Assembly (NCBI GenBank): GCA_903827245.1
Contig: CAIKHO010000005.1
Coordinates: 1 to 34,938 of the forward strand
Reading direction: 5' to 3'
Length of the DNA stretch: 34,938 nt
From: an uncultured Opitutia bacterium
GTDB lineage: Bacteria; Verrucomicrobiota; Verrucomicrobiia; Opitutales; Opitutaceae
The notes beneath the pieces were generated by a model. It saw only the letters and a list, made by a program, of their open reading frames with translations. It made no database searches and was not told the DNA's origin. The first letter of the stretch is position 1. Every line of letters starts with the position of its first letter. Shown here piece by piece: positions 22,453 to 29,313 of the stretch. A program made the position numbers and the translations under genes.

Positions 22453-24498
22453 TCACGGTCGCACCGCCCGAATCCCGGACAGGATTTGCCGGGCCGTCTC
22501 ATTGGCCGGCTCGAGCCGCAGGACCTCCTCCAGATGCGCCCGGGCCTCATCGCGTCGTCCCGGTTGATCGAGCAAGGTGATCGCAAGATTGAGGTGCGCC
22601 GGGACGAAATCCGGCTTCAAGCGCAGGGTCGCTTCATACTGGGTGATCGCGTCATTCGTCCGCCCCGGCATTTTCAGCCACAGGTTGCCCAGGTTGAAGT
22701 GCGCCTCGGCGAAAATCGGATTCAGATGCAGCACTTCCTCGTATTCGGCAATGGCGTCGTTCAATCGATCCGGCAGACCCGACAGGGCGCCGCCAAGATT
22801 GTTGTGCGCCGCGGCATATTCCGGATTCAGGCGCACCGCCTTCTCGTACTCGGCGATCGCATCGTTCAGCCGCCCGGGCGTGTTCAGCCATAGATTGCCC
22901 AGATTGAAGTGCACCACGGCGGAATCCGGCTTGAGGCGCAACGCCGCTTGAAATTCGGCGATCGCGTCATTCGACCGGCCCGGCAGGCCCGACAAGGCGT
23001 TGCCCAGATTATTGTGGGTCTCGGCATAGTCCGGATTCAAACGCAGCCCCTCCTCGAATTGCGCGATGGCCTCCTGGATCCGGCCCGCTGACATCAGGGC
23101 TTCGCCCAGATCGCTGTGGGCGCGCGCATTGCCCGGGCGTTTCGCCACCGTATCGCTCCAGATGGCCAGCGTGCTGCGATAGTCGGCGTTGCGTTGGGCC
23201 GTAAGAATACCGAGGCCGATGGACAGAGCCAGCAAGGCCGCAAGGTAGCACCGCAACGCGTTGGCGTATGTCTCCCCGCTGCCACACCCCATCCGAGTGA
23301 CGAGCGCATGTCCGCCACAGACCGCCAGCGCGACGACCGCGGCGAGCGGAAGGTACATGCGATGCTCGGCCATCGTCTGGGTCACGAGCGGAACCACGCT
23401 CGAGCTCGGGGCCAGGATCACAAAAAACCAGGCGCCCAGAAACCCCAGCACCGGCCGGCGCCACAGGGCGATCGCCGTCCCTGCCAACAGCAAGGCCAGC
23501 GCCACTGTCTGCGGTGCAACCGCACCGAGGTGCTTGTCCACACCCGTGCCGTAGTCGACCACCAGCGGATGCGGCCAAACCGCCAGCTTGAGATAAAGCA
23601 TCAGGGCCCGGCACTGCGTCAGCGCGTACGACCAGCTGCTCACGCCCAACCCGAAGCCCGCCGCCCCGGCCCGGCTTCCGCCCGCGTGCACCACGAGGTA
23701 GCCCAGCATGAGCCATGTCGCCGCCAGTCCGGTAAAATAGCGCCCATGCCGCACCCAGGCAGCCCGGAAGCTTCCCGCGACGAATGTGCGGTCATACAGC
23801 CCCACGAGCAGAGGCGCGGAGACCATCACCTCCTTCGTCGCCATGCCGAGCAGGCAGGCCATGATCGAGAGTGCCGCCCAGGCGATCGCGGTGAAGGCCC
23901 TTCCGTCCGCGTACCGGATGAAACCATAGAGCGTCAGCAGGTAAAACAGACCCATCAACGACTCCGTCCGTTGCACGACGAAGGTCACCGATTCCGTCTG
24001 TAACGGGTGCAGCGTCCAGAGGAGCGCCACGAAGAAGGCCAGAAGCAAGGGTACCCGATCCGCACGAAGGGCGGAGCCAATTTCATTCTCGCCTGAGCCC
24101 ACCGGGACCGGGCCGAAGGCGAATGCGGGCATTAAGGATCGTACAAGCGTGCGCCGGACGATCCCGAAGAGCGTGAGCGCAGCCAGCACATGGATCACCA
24201 GGTTGACCGTATGGTATCCCCGCACATCGAGGCCGCCCCAGGCATAATTGACGGCCAGCGAAAGGTTGACCAAGGGCCGGCCCGCCACGGAGCTGCCCTC
24301 CGACGCCGGCGGCGACAGCACCCGGCCGATGGCCCCCAAATGCCGGATCGACGGATTGTCGACGATCGACACCTGGTCATCGAAAAAAAAGGGCGCCGAA
24401 AAACTGCCGCCATAAGCCCACCAGGCTGCTAAAACCAGCAGCCCGACGGCCGTGACGGTAGACCACCAGCTCCGATTTGGTGCGGATTCTATTTTCAA
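22453..24498 (-). CDS. Multi-pass membrane protein with C-terminal TPR repeats (TMTC/GT-C-like)
   Basis: The 681-residue protein has about ten membrane helices (first ~14-33, last ~410-430). The first loop contains FFFDDQVSIVDNPSIRHLG, and later come RPLVNLSLAVNYAWGG and YHTVNLVIHVLAAL. This arrangement, an acidic pair after the first helix, resembles GT-C glycosyltransferases and the eukaryotic TMTC O-mannosyltransferases, which also carry TPRs. From residue ~456, six TPR units of 34-35 residues follow (each of the form AxxHxNLGxxLxxxGRxxDAIAxxExALxLxP). A role in transferring a sugar to proteins or lipids in the envelope is an inference; bacterial proteins of this type are mostly uncharacterised. 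The product lies opposite the receptor gene; the genes converge. Confidence 0.85.
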   Translation of the reverse strand: MKIESAPNRSWWSTVTAVGLLVLAAWWAYGGSFSAPFFFDDQVSIVDNPSIRHLGAIGRVLSPPASEGSSVAGRPLVNLSLAVNYAWGGLDVRGYHTVNLVIHVLAALTLFGIVRRTLVRSLMPAFAFGPVPVGSGENEIGSALRADRVPLLLAFFVALLWTLHPLQTESVTFVVQRTESLMGLFYLLTLYGFIRYADGRAFTAIAWAALSIMACLLGMATKEVMVSAPLLVGLYDRTFVAGSFRAAWVRHGRYFTGLAATWLMLGYLVVHAGGSRAGAAGFGLGVSSWSYALTQCRALMLYLKLAVWPHPLVVDYGTGVDKHLGAVAPQTVALALLLAGTAIALWRRPVLGFLGAWFFVILAPSSSVVPLVTQTMAEHRMYLPLAAVVALAVCGGHALVTRMGCGSGETYANALRCYLAALLALSIGLGILTAQRNADYRSTLAIWSDTVAKRPGNARAHSDLGEALMSAGRIQEAIAQFEEGLRLNPDYAETHNNLGNALSGLPGRSNDAIAEFQAALRLKPDSAVVHFNLGNLWLNTPGRLNDAIAEYEKAVRLNPEYAAAHNNLGGALSGLPDRLNDAIAEYEEVLHLNPIFAEAHFNLGNLWLKMPGRTNDAITQYEATLRLKPDFVPAHLNLAITLLDQPGRRDEARAHLEEVLRLEPANETARQILSGIRAVRP

Positions 24499-24818
24499 TG
24501 TGGACGGGGGCGAGGTCCGGTAACCGGCTGCCTCGTCCGAGTGAAATGAGCCGCCAACGTCCGATCAAGGAATGCAACGACCCCGGCAATGAGGAGGACT
24601 TCGGCTTCGGGCATCATTGCAGGGGAAGCCCTTGGATAACCTTGCGCAAGCCGAGCGCAACGCCGGGTTTCCGGGAAACCTACATCGAGCACTGTGCGCG
24701 CTGACTCCGCGGGACCTCGGTCCCACCGTGCGGCCGGACCTGCACGCCCAAAATAAGGTGGAAAATCAATTTTCTTGCGCCGCGGGGCGGGCGCGTGTCT
24801 TTTTTCCCTCCCGCTCAC
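24499..24818. other. Intergenic region with no recognisable feature
   Basis: The 320 bases between the membrane-TPR gene start and tRNA-Leu show no convincing gene or repeat. It must hold the promoter of the reverse-strand gene and that of the tRNA, but I could not identify clear boxes. Confidence 0.5.
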
Positions 24819-24904
24819 GCCCGGGTGGTGGAATTGGTAGACACGCAGGTCTCAGAAGCCTGTGCCTTAACAGCATGGGGGTTCGAGTCCCCCCTCGGGC
24901 ACCA
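24819..24904 (+). tRNA. tRNA-Leu, anticodon CAG
   Basis: The sequence folds as a class II tRNA. The acceptor stem is GCCCGGG with CTCGGGC (one G-U pair), the D-arm is GGTGGAATTGGTAGAC, and the anticodon stem CAGGT/GCCTG encloses the loop CTCAGAA with anticodon CAG, which reads CUG. A long variable arm (TGCCTTAACAGCA), the T-arm GGGGGTTCGAGTCCCCC, discriminator A and an encoded CCA end complete it. CUG is the major Leu codon expected in a GC-rich genome. Its 3' end is duplicated ~970 bases downstream. Confidence 0.97.
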
Positions 24905-24919
24905 TATCACAGCTTTCCC
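24877..24919. repeat. Attachment-site-like direct repeat, tRNA end (copy 1)
   Basis: The 3' half of tRNA-Leu and the 15 bases after it (from GGGGTTCGAG to GCTTTCCC) match 25847-25887, with one deleted C and two or three changes. Tyrosine-integrase elements use tRNA 3' ends as attachment sites and leave such direct repeats. Confidence 0.75.
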
Positions 24920-25262
24920 AACTTGGGACAGCCTTGGACAAATGTGACGTTTCTCCTCTGAAAGGGACGATTTTCCCCGACGCGGTCGAGTCGCCGCTTT
25001 GGACAACGTTTCCCTCGTTTGGACTCAATTTCCCAGATTTTGAGGACAGTATTGAGGACAGTCCTTGGGACGGCCAAGCCAACGCCAATTTGTCCATTTC
25101 AGCGAAGAGCGGGATGCTGTTCGGATCGGTGTAGCGGTCGGTTTGCTTCCATTCCCCGTGACGGGCAAGCTTCACGCGCACCAGCTCGGAAACGCCCACC
25201 GTAGTGGGCGAAGAACGACTCCAGATTGCGCCGCAGCGCGAAGCCCCGCTTTGCTTCGGCAA
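24905..25262 (-). pseudogene. Tyrosine-recombinase (integrase) C-terminal fragment
   Basis: In the reverse frame, GVSELVRVKLARHGEWKQTD then RYTDPNSIPLF looks like the end of a tyrosine recombinase: an Arg-His-Gly pair that fits the second conserved motif and a YTDP whose Tyr (codon at 25133-25131) would be the nucleophile. The upstream frame shifts near 25200 into another frame that continues with ALRRNLESFFAHYG, so the gene is broken. The tail runs to the edge of tRNA-Leu and includes GLSSILS, repeated in the second fragment. No intact N-terminal or catalytic core is found nearby. It is the relic of an element that used tRNA-Leu. Confidence 0.6.
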
Positions 25263-25647
25263 TGCTCAGCACACCGCCGCCTGTCTCCCAGGTCTTCCCG
25301 TCATCTCCCAACAACCAGTTACGGCCTTCACGGTCGACCCCCGTGTCTGGTGTAACGGCATAGGACGTGACCTGCACACCTTGGCCGGCGATCCCGCGAT
25401 AAGTGACCGCAGTTTTTCGCAGGCGATAAGGCGACTTCGGGTAATTGTTACTATTCTGACAAGGAAGGGCGGCAGGCCGGGCCGCGCTGCGCGCGGCTCC
25501 GGCCTGCTCGCCCAATCCTTTGCTTTGAATGGGCGCGATTTCACCCGTGTCCCGTTCCTGGCCGGATTCGCGTCCCTTCTTCGCATCGGCTCCCGATGCT
25601 GGCCGCTCACCGGTCGAAATCTCCCCACGAACCACCTCCGCGCTCAC
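25099..25647 (-). other. Open frame within the integrase scar, status unclear
   Basis: A reverse frame of 182 residues starts with a GTG that overlaps the TGA of the fragment at 25644-25846 (GTGA). Its middle (YPKSPYRLRKTAVTYRGIAG... GRNWLLGDDGKTWETGG) looks protein-like but belongs to no family I know. Its last ~55 codons overlap the integrase fragment in another frame. It may be a hybrid of two broken genes. Confidence 0.25.
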
Positions 25648-25846
25648 GGCGGCGGTTCTCCTTTCGCCGCGTCAACAATGGCGTTGATTGCCGCGCGCAG
25701 TTCTGGCCGCAGATTTGCCCAAGCAAAGACAACCTTTGCCAGTCCCTGACTTAGGTCCCCAGAGTTTAGGGACAGTATTGAGGACAGTCCGATTTTTGCA
25801 TCTTTACATCGGTCTTCATCCTCAGAGGCTTCCGTTGCCCCGCCTT
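25644..25846 (-). pseudogene. Second integrase-tail-like fragment beside the second attachment repeat
   Basis: The reverse frame from ~25846 to a TGA at 25646-25644 encodes ...KIGLSSILSLNSGDLSQGLAKVV, then FAWANLRPELRAAINAIVDA and a short tail, with no start codon before the attachment repeat. Endings of the kind LAxVVxAWxxLPxxxRAAIxAxV are familiar to me from integrases of this bacterial group. It shares GLSSILS and 20 bases (GGACTGTCCTCAATACTGTC) with the first fragment, which suggests that two similar integrase 3' ends were brought together. Confidence 0.45.
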
Positions 25847-25887
25847 GGGGTTCGAGTCCCCCTCGGGCACCATATCGACGCTTTCCC
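25847..25887. repeat. Attachment-site-like direct repeat (copy 2)
   Basis: GGGGTTCGAGTCCCCCTCGG, then GCACCATATC and GCTTTCCC, repeat the tRNA-Leu 3' end and its downstream flank. It has no D-arm or anticodon arm, so it is not a tRNA. It ends 38 bases before the KDPG aldolase start. Confidence 0.8.
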
Positions 25888-25925
25888 TCATGATTGCGCC
25901 GCGGGTATCTAAAGTACCAGCCCCC

Positions 25926-26564
25926 ATGAAAAAGGAAGCCATCCTCGCCAAGTTCAAAGCCGAGAAGGTCATCGCCCTCATTCGCGCCGACAGCCCCGAC
26001 GGGCTGCTCGACTGCGCCAAGGCCCTCGCGGCCGGCGGGCTCACGAGCATCGAGCTCACCATGACCACCCCGGGGGCCATCCGGATGATCGAGCAGGCCA
26101 CCAGCGAGCTGCCCGACTTCATGTTCGGCCTCGGCACCGTGCTCGACACCGAGACCGCCCGCGCCGGCATCCTCGCCGGCGCCAAGTTCATCGTCACCCC
26201 CGCCTTCCGCCCCGAGGTGATCGCCCTCTGCCAGCGCTACAGCGTGCCGATCTTCAGCGGCGCCCTCACGCCGACGGAGATCCTCAACACCTGGGAGGCC
26301 GGCGCCGACGCCGTGAAGATCTTCCCCGCCGAGTTCTTCGGCCCCGCCTACATCAAGTCCGTCAAGGCCCCCTTCCCCCAGATCGAGGTCGTGCCGACCG
26401 GCGGCGTGAACGCCGAGAATGTCGGCGAATTCCTGAAGGCGGGCGCGTTCGCCACCGCCGCCGGCAGCTCGCTCGTCGAGGCCAAGGCGCTCAAGGAAAA
26501 GAACTGGGCCGCCATCACCGCCAAGGCCAAAGCGTTCGTCGCCGCCGTCGCCGCGGTGAAGTGA
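25926..26564 (+). CDS. eda: KDPG/KHG aldolase
   Basis: The 212-residue protein (start MKKEAILAKF) is a class I aldolase TIM barrel. The Schiff-base lysine is Lys131 in AVKIFPAE, and Glu43 in SIELTMTTP and Arg20 in ALIR complete the active site. It splits 2-keto-3-deoxy-6-phosphogluconate to pyruvate and glyceraldehyde 3-phosphate (Entner-Doudoroff and uronate pathways), and related enzymes also act on 2-keto-4-hydroxyglutarate. This suits a bacterium that degrades pectin and uronates. The length is typical. The gene lies just beyond the integrase scar, so the insertion did not break it but may have changed its promoter. Confidence 0.95.
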   Translation: MKKEAILAKFKAEKVIALIRADSPDGLLDCAKALAAGGLTSIELTMTTPGAIRMIEQATSELPDFMFGLGTVLDTETARAGILAGAKFIVTPAFRPEVIALCQRYSVPIFSGALTPTEILNTWEAGADAVKIFPAEFFGPAYIKSVKAPFPQIEVVPTGGVNAENVGEFLKAGAFATAAGSSLVEAKALKEKNWAAITAKAKAFVAAVAAVK

Positions 26565-26677
26565 GTCAGGGGCCGGGCGCGCAAAGCCGACGAAGGCCGC
26601 CCCTCCGAGGTTATCTTCGTCCCTTCGTGCCTTCGTGGTTAAAATTCCCTCGCCGGCCGCCCGCGTGCGTCGCGGTG

Positions 26678-27028
26678 CAAGTCTATCATCACTGGCTGAT
26701 GAGCGGGACCGTTTTGCTCACGACGGCCCTGTTTTATTTCCTGACGCGCCACCACCCGCTCATCGCCCTCAGTCGCGAGGGTTACGCCATCGGCCTTGGC
26801 ATCGGCCTGGGATACAGCCTTACCGGCGTCCTGATGTGGTTCGGCACGCCGCTGGGGCGCTACCTGAACTACGTTTGCAGCTTGCTCTACCTGACCCGCC
26901 CGCGCCTCGGTCTGCGCGCCTGGGCCGAAATGGGCCGCCCGGAATTCAAGGCGCACTTTGCGCCCCGCGATGATCGTTCCAAACCGGTTTCGCGCAGTGG
27001 CACAAAGCCGCTGGGCGGCGACAACTGA
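26678..27028 (+). CDS. Small membrane protein of unknown function
   Basis: I propose a GTG start at 26678 (MQVYHHWLMSG...); an ATG at 26699 is the alternative. No clear ribosome-binding site decides between them. The ~116-residue product has two membrane helices (about 8-25 and 38-58) followed by a basic, soluble tail (LTRPRLGLRAWAEMGRPEF). There is no known motif. The upstream gap contains a fragment of the GCAGAGGCGC repeat. It could be co-transcribed with eda (113-base gap), but nothing links its function. Confidence 0.6.
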   Translation, partial: QVYHHWLMSGTVLLTTALFYFLTRHHPLIALSREGYAIGLGIGLGYSLTGVLMWFGTPLGRYLNYVCSLLYLTRPRLGLRAWAEMGRPEFKAHFAPRDDRSKPVSRSGTKPLGGDN

Positions 27029-27134
27029 ACCTGAAAAGCGCGGTTGAACGCAAAGTCACAGAGAGCACGGAGGCCAGGCCGGCAACTGGGATAATGGATT
27101 TTCCTGCGCCATCGCGCCTCGGCGCGAACCCTTC

Positions 27135-27905
27135 TCAGTCTTCCGGGAGAAACTTCGCGATGTCCGGGATACGTTTCAGCCGGCGGCCGGCGGTGTCCTT
27201 GGCGAGGTAGACGTCCTCCTCGGGGGCGGCGGTGATTTCCTCTTCGCCCTCCTTTTCCTCATCCTCGTCCTCGTCGATCTCCTCGCCGTCGGCGTCGGTG
27301 AGGATCCACTCCTGCTCGTCGTCGAGGAAGTGCGCCATCCGGCGGGCCTGGGGCTCGAGCAGGAGCGCGGGATTTTTCACGCGGCCGGACTTCACCAGCT
27401 CAAAGACGCACGGATAGAACAGTCCCTTGAAATGGGCGAGGAAGTTGCTGAGCCACTTGTTCGCCACGCACTCGCGGCGCGTGAGGAGCACGACATCGGC
27501 GAAGTGGATGCAGGCCTCGTACCACGCGAGCAGCGGCGGGTTCTTCTCCGCGAGCTGGCAGTTCACCACGCAGAGCACCCGCGCGAGCTGGCCGCCCTGC
27601 GCCGCGACCCAGGCCTTGAAGGCCTCGATCTGGTCGATGGGATTATGCCGCCCGTGCGTGAAAAAGAACACATGCGTGGCGCCCGCCGGCAGCGTGCCGT
27701 CGATGGTCCCGTTCTCCCAGGTCCAAAGGCCCAGGTTCGGCAGCCGGTCGTCGAAATCGCTCGTGACCTCTCCCTCGGCGAACATCACCGCCGCCTGGTG
27801 ACCCTCCCCCAGCCCGCCTTCGATCAGGTCGGCCACAACCTCGCGCCGGCCTGAGCTGGCGGCGCCGAGGATGAGATAGACGAGGGGTTTTTCCGGAGCA
27901 GGCAT
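27135..27905 (-). CDS. CobW/P-loop-like protein with degenerate Walker A and acidic tail
   Basis: The 256-residue product opens with YLILGAASSGRREVVADLI, the position and shape of a P-loop, but the lysine-Ser/Thr of GxxxxGK(S/T) is replaced by Arg-Arg. Later segments fit the COG0523 (CobW/metal chaperone GTPase) order: VLCVVNCQ where that family has the Walker B-like strand, and FADVVLLTRRECV where it has ADVVLLNK. A strongly acidic stretch (DEDEDEEKEGEEE, residues ~210-222) sits near the end. This suggests a pseudo-GTPase or an unusual nucleotide-binding protein. I recall relatives in Verrucomicrobiota, but their function is unknown. It is convergent with the small membrane gene. Confidence 0.7.
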   Translation of the reverse strand: MPAPEKPLVYLILGAASSGRREVVADLIEGGLGEGHQAAVMFAEGEVTSDFDDRLPNLGLWTWENGTIDGTLPAGATHVFFFTHGRHNPIDQIEAFKAWVAAQGGQLARVLCVVNCQLAEKNPPLLAWYEACIHFADVVLLTRRECVANKWLSNFLAHFKGLFYPCVFELVKSGRVKNPALLLEPQARRMAHFLDDEQEWILTDADGEEIDEDEDEEKEGEEEITAAPEEDVYLAKDTAGRRLKRIPDIAKFLPED

Positions 27906-27930
27906 GGGAGGTCGGAGGAATCGGTGGCTT

Positions 27931-28029
27931 GGAATTAGTAATTAGTAATTTGGAATTAGTCCAAACTACCAGGCGACACATCACCCGGAGCCGGCCACCA
28001 ATTCCCAACTCCAAATTTCCAATTCCCTT
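27931..28029. repeat. AT-rich dispersed inverted repeat, AATTGGGAATTTGGAATTGG family, copy 2
   Basis: The left arm (27931-27961, CTTGGAATTAGTAATTAGTA...) and right arm (28000-28029, CCAATTCCCAACTCCAAATT...) are complementary with mismatches. The centre (AGGCGACACATCACCCGGAG) is unrelated to copy 1. It lies between the aroC end and the start of the CobW-like gene, both on the reverse strand. Confidence 0.7.
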
Positions 28030-28032
28030 TGC

Positions 28033-29139
28033 TCAGAACTTGAATGTCCCGTTCTGCGCCGCGTGCCGCATCCAATGGTCGAGCAACACGAGCGCGGCCA
28101 TGGCCTCGACAATCACAACGGCGCGCGGCACGACGCACGGGTCATGACGCCCACGCGCGGCGAGTTCGGTCGGCGCGCCGTGCACGTCGACGGTCTGCTG
28201 CGGCTGGAGGATCGTGGCGGTGGGCTTGAACGCGACGTTGAAGACAATCTCCTCGCCGTTGCTGATGCCGCCCTGCACGCCGCCGGAGCGGTTGGTGGCG
28301 GTGCGGACGCGGCCGTCGCGGGCGACAAAGGCGTCGTTGTGCTCACTGCCCTTCAGCCGCGCGCCAGCGAAGCCACTGCCGATCTCGAAGCCCTTGGTGG
28401 CCGGCAGGGAAAGCATGGCCTTGGCGAGGTCGGCCTCGAGGCGGTCGAACACCGGCTCGCCCAATCCGGGCGGGATGCCGCGCACCCGGCACTGGATGAT
28501 GCCGCCGACGGAGTCGCCCACGCTGCGCACCTGCTTGATGCGCTCGATCATGGCGGCGGCGGTGGCGGGATGCGGGCAGCGCACCGGGGTGGCCTCGACC
28601 TCGGCGAGCGTGGGAAACCGGTCCAGCGCCCCCGCGGGCACGGTGATGTCGTGCACTTGGGTGAGAAAGGCGCGGATCTCGACCGGCTGGGCCGGAGCGG
28701 CCCGCGCGAGGATCTTGCGGGCGATGGCGCCGGCGGCGACCCGGCCGACCGTCTCGCGGGCGGAGCTGCGGCCGCCGCCCTGGTGGTCGCGGAGACCGAA
28801 CTTGGCCTGATAGGTGTAGTCGGCGTGCGACGGGCGGAATTTCTCCCGCATCTCGTCGTAGGCGCCGGGCCGCGCGTCGGCGTTTCGCACGAGCATGGCG
28901 ATGGGCGTGCCCGTGGTGCGGCTCTCAAAGAGGCCGGATAGGATTTCCACGCGGTCCTCCTCCTTGCGCGGGGTGACGATGTCGCTCTGCCCCGGCCGGC
29001 GACGGTCGAGATCGGCCTGGATTTCAGCCGGAGTCAGCGGCAGGCCGGGCGGGCAGCCATCCACGACGACGCCCACCGCGGGGCCATGGCTTTCGCCCCA
29101 CGTGGTGATGGAAAAGAGTTTTCCGAAGCTGTTTGGCAT
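28033..29139 (-). CDS. aroC: Chorismate synthase
   Basis: The 368-residue enzyme begins [19 protein letters not shown], and carries the family signatures GESHG (15-19), RPSHADYTY (102-110) and [10 protein letters not shown] (121-130). It makes chorismate from 5-enolpyruvylshikimate 3-phosphate in an FMN-dependent elimination, the last step of the shikimate pathway to aromatic amino acids. The length is normal. An upstream in-frame extension is possible but has no family similarity. It is divergent from gspD with 174 bases between starts, and no other aro gene is nearby. Confidence 0.97.
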   Translation of the reverse strand: MPNSFGKLFSITTWGESHGPAVGVVVDGCPPGLPLTPAEIQADLDRRRPGQSDIVTPRKEEDRVEILSGLFESRTTGTPIAMLVRNADARPGAYDEMREKFRPSHADYTYQAKFGLRDHQGGGRSSARETVGRVAAGAIARKILARAAPAQPVEIRAFLTQVHDITVPAGALDRFPTLAEVEATPVRCPHPATAAAMIERIKQVRSVGDSVGGIIQCRVRGIPPGLGEPVFDRLEADLAKAMLSLPATKGFEIGSGFAGARLKGSEHNDAFVARDGRVRTATNRSGGVQGGISNGEEIVFNVAFKPTATILQPQQTVDVHGAPTELAARGRHDPCVVPRAVVIVEAMAALVLLDHWMRHAAQNGTFKF

Positions 29140-29313
29140 CGTGATTCGCGAGATTTGGCGGCACCCCTTCCTCTCGCAAGCGGCAAATCCGCCTGTACTT
29201 GGCAACCTTGCGCAGGCTGTGGCGTCTTAACACAACACCGTTTACAAGCCGGAGCGGCTCGCCTTTGATTCCGCCCCGGTTTGCCGGCTACCTCAAAATC
29301 CCTCTTATTCTGC

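Noticed and set aside
24867-24904. Coding sequence ending in MVPEGGLEPP-like residues across the tRNA
   Set aside because: This is the familiar antisense reading of a tRNA 3' end, not protein.
25841-25873. Second tRNA-Leu gene
   Set aside because: Only the T-arm, acceptor 3' side and CCA are present; no D-arm, anticodon arm or 5' acceptor strand precedes them.
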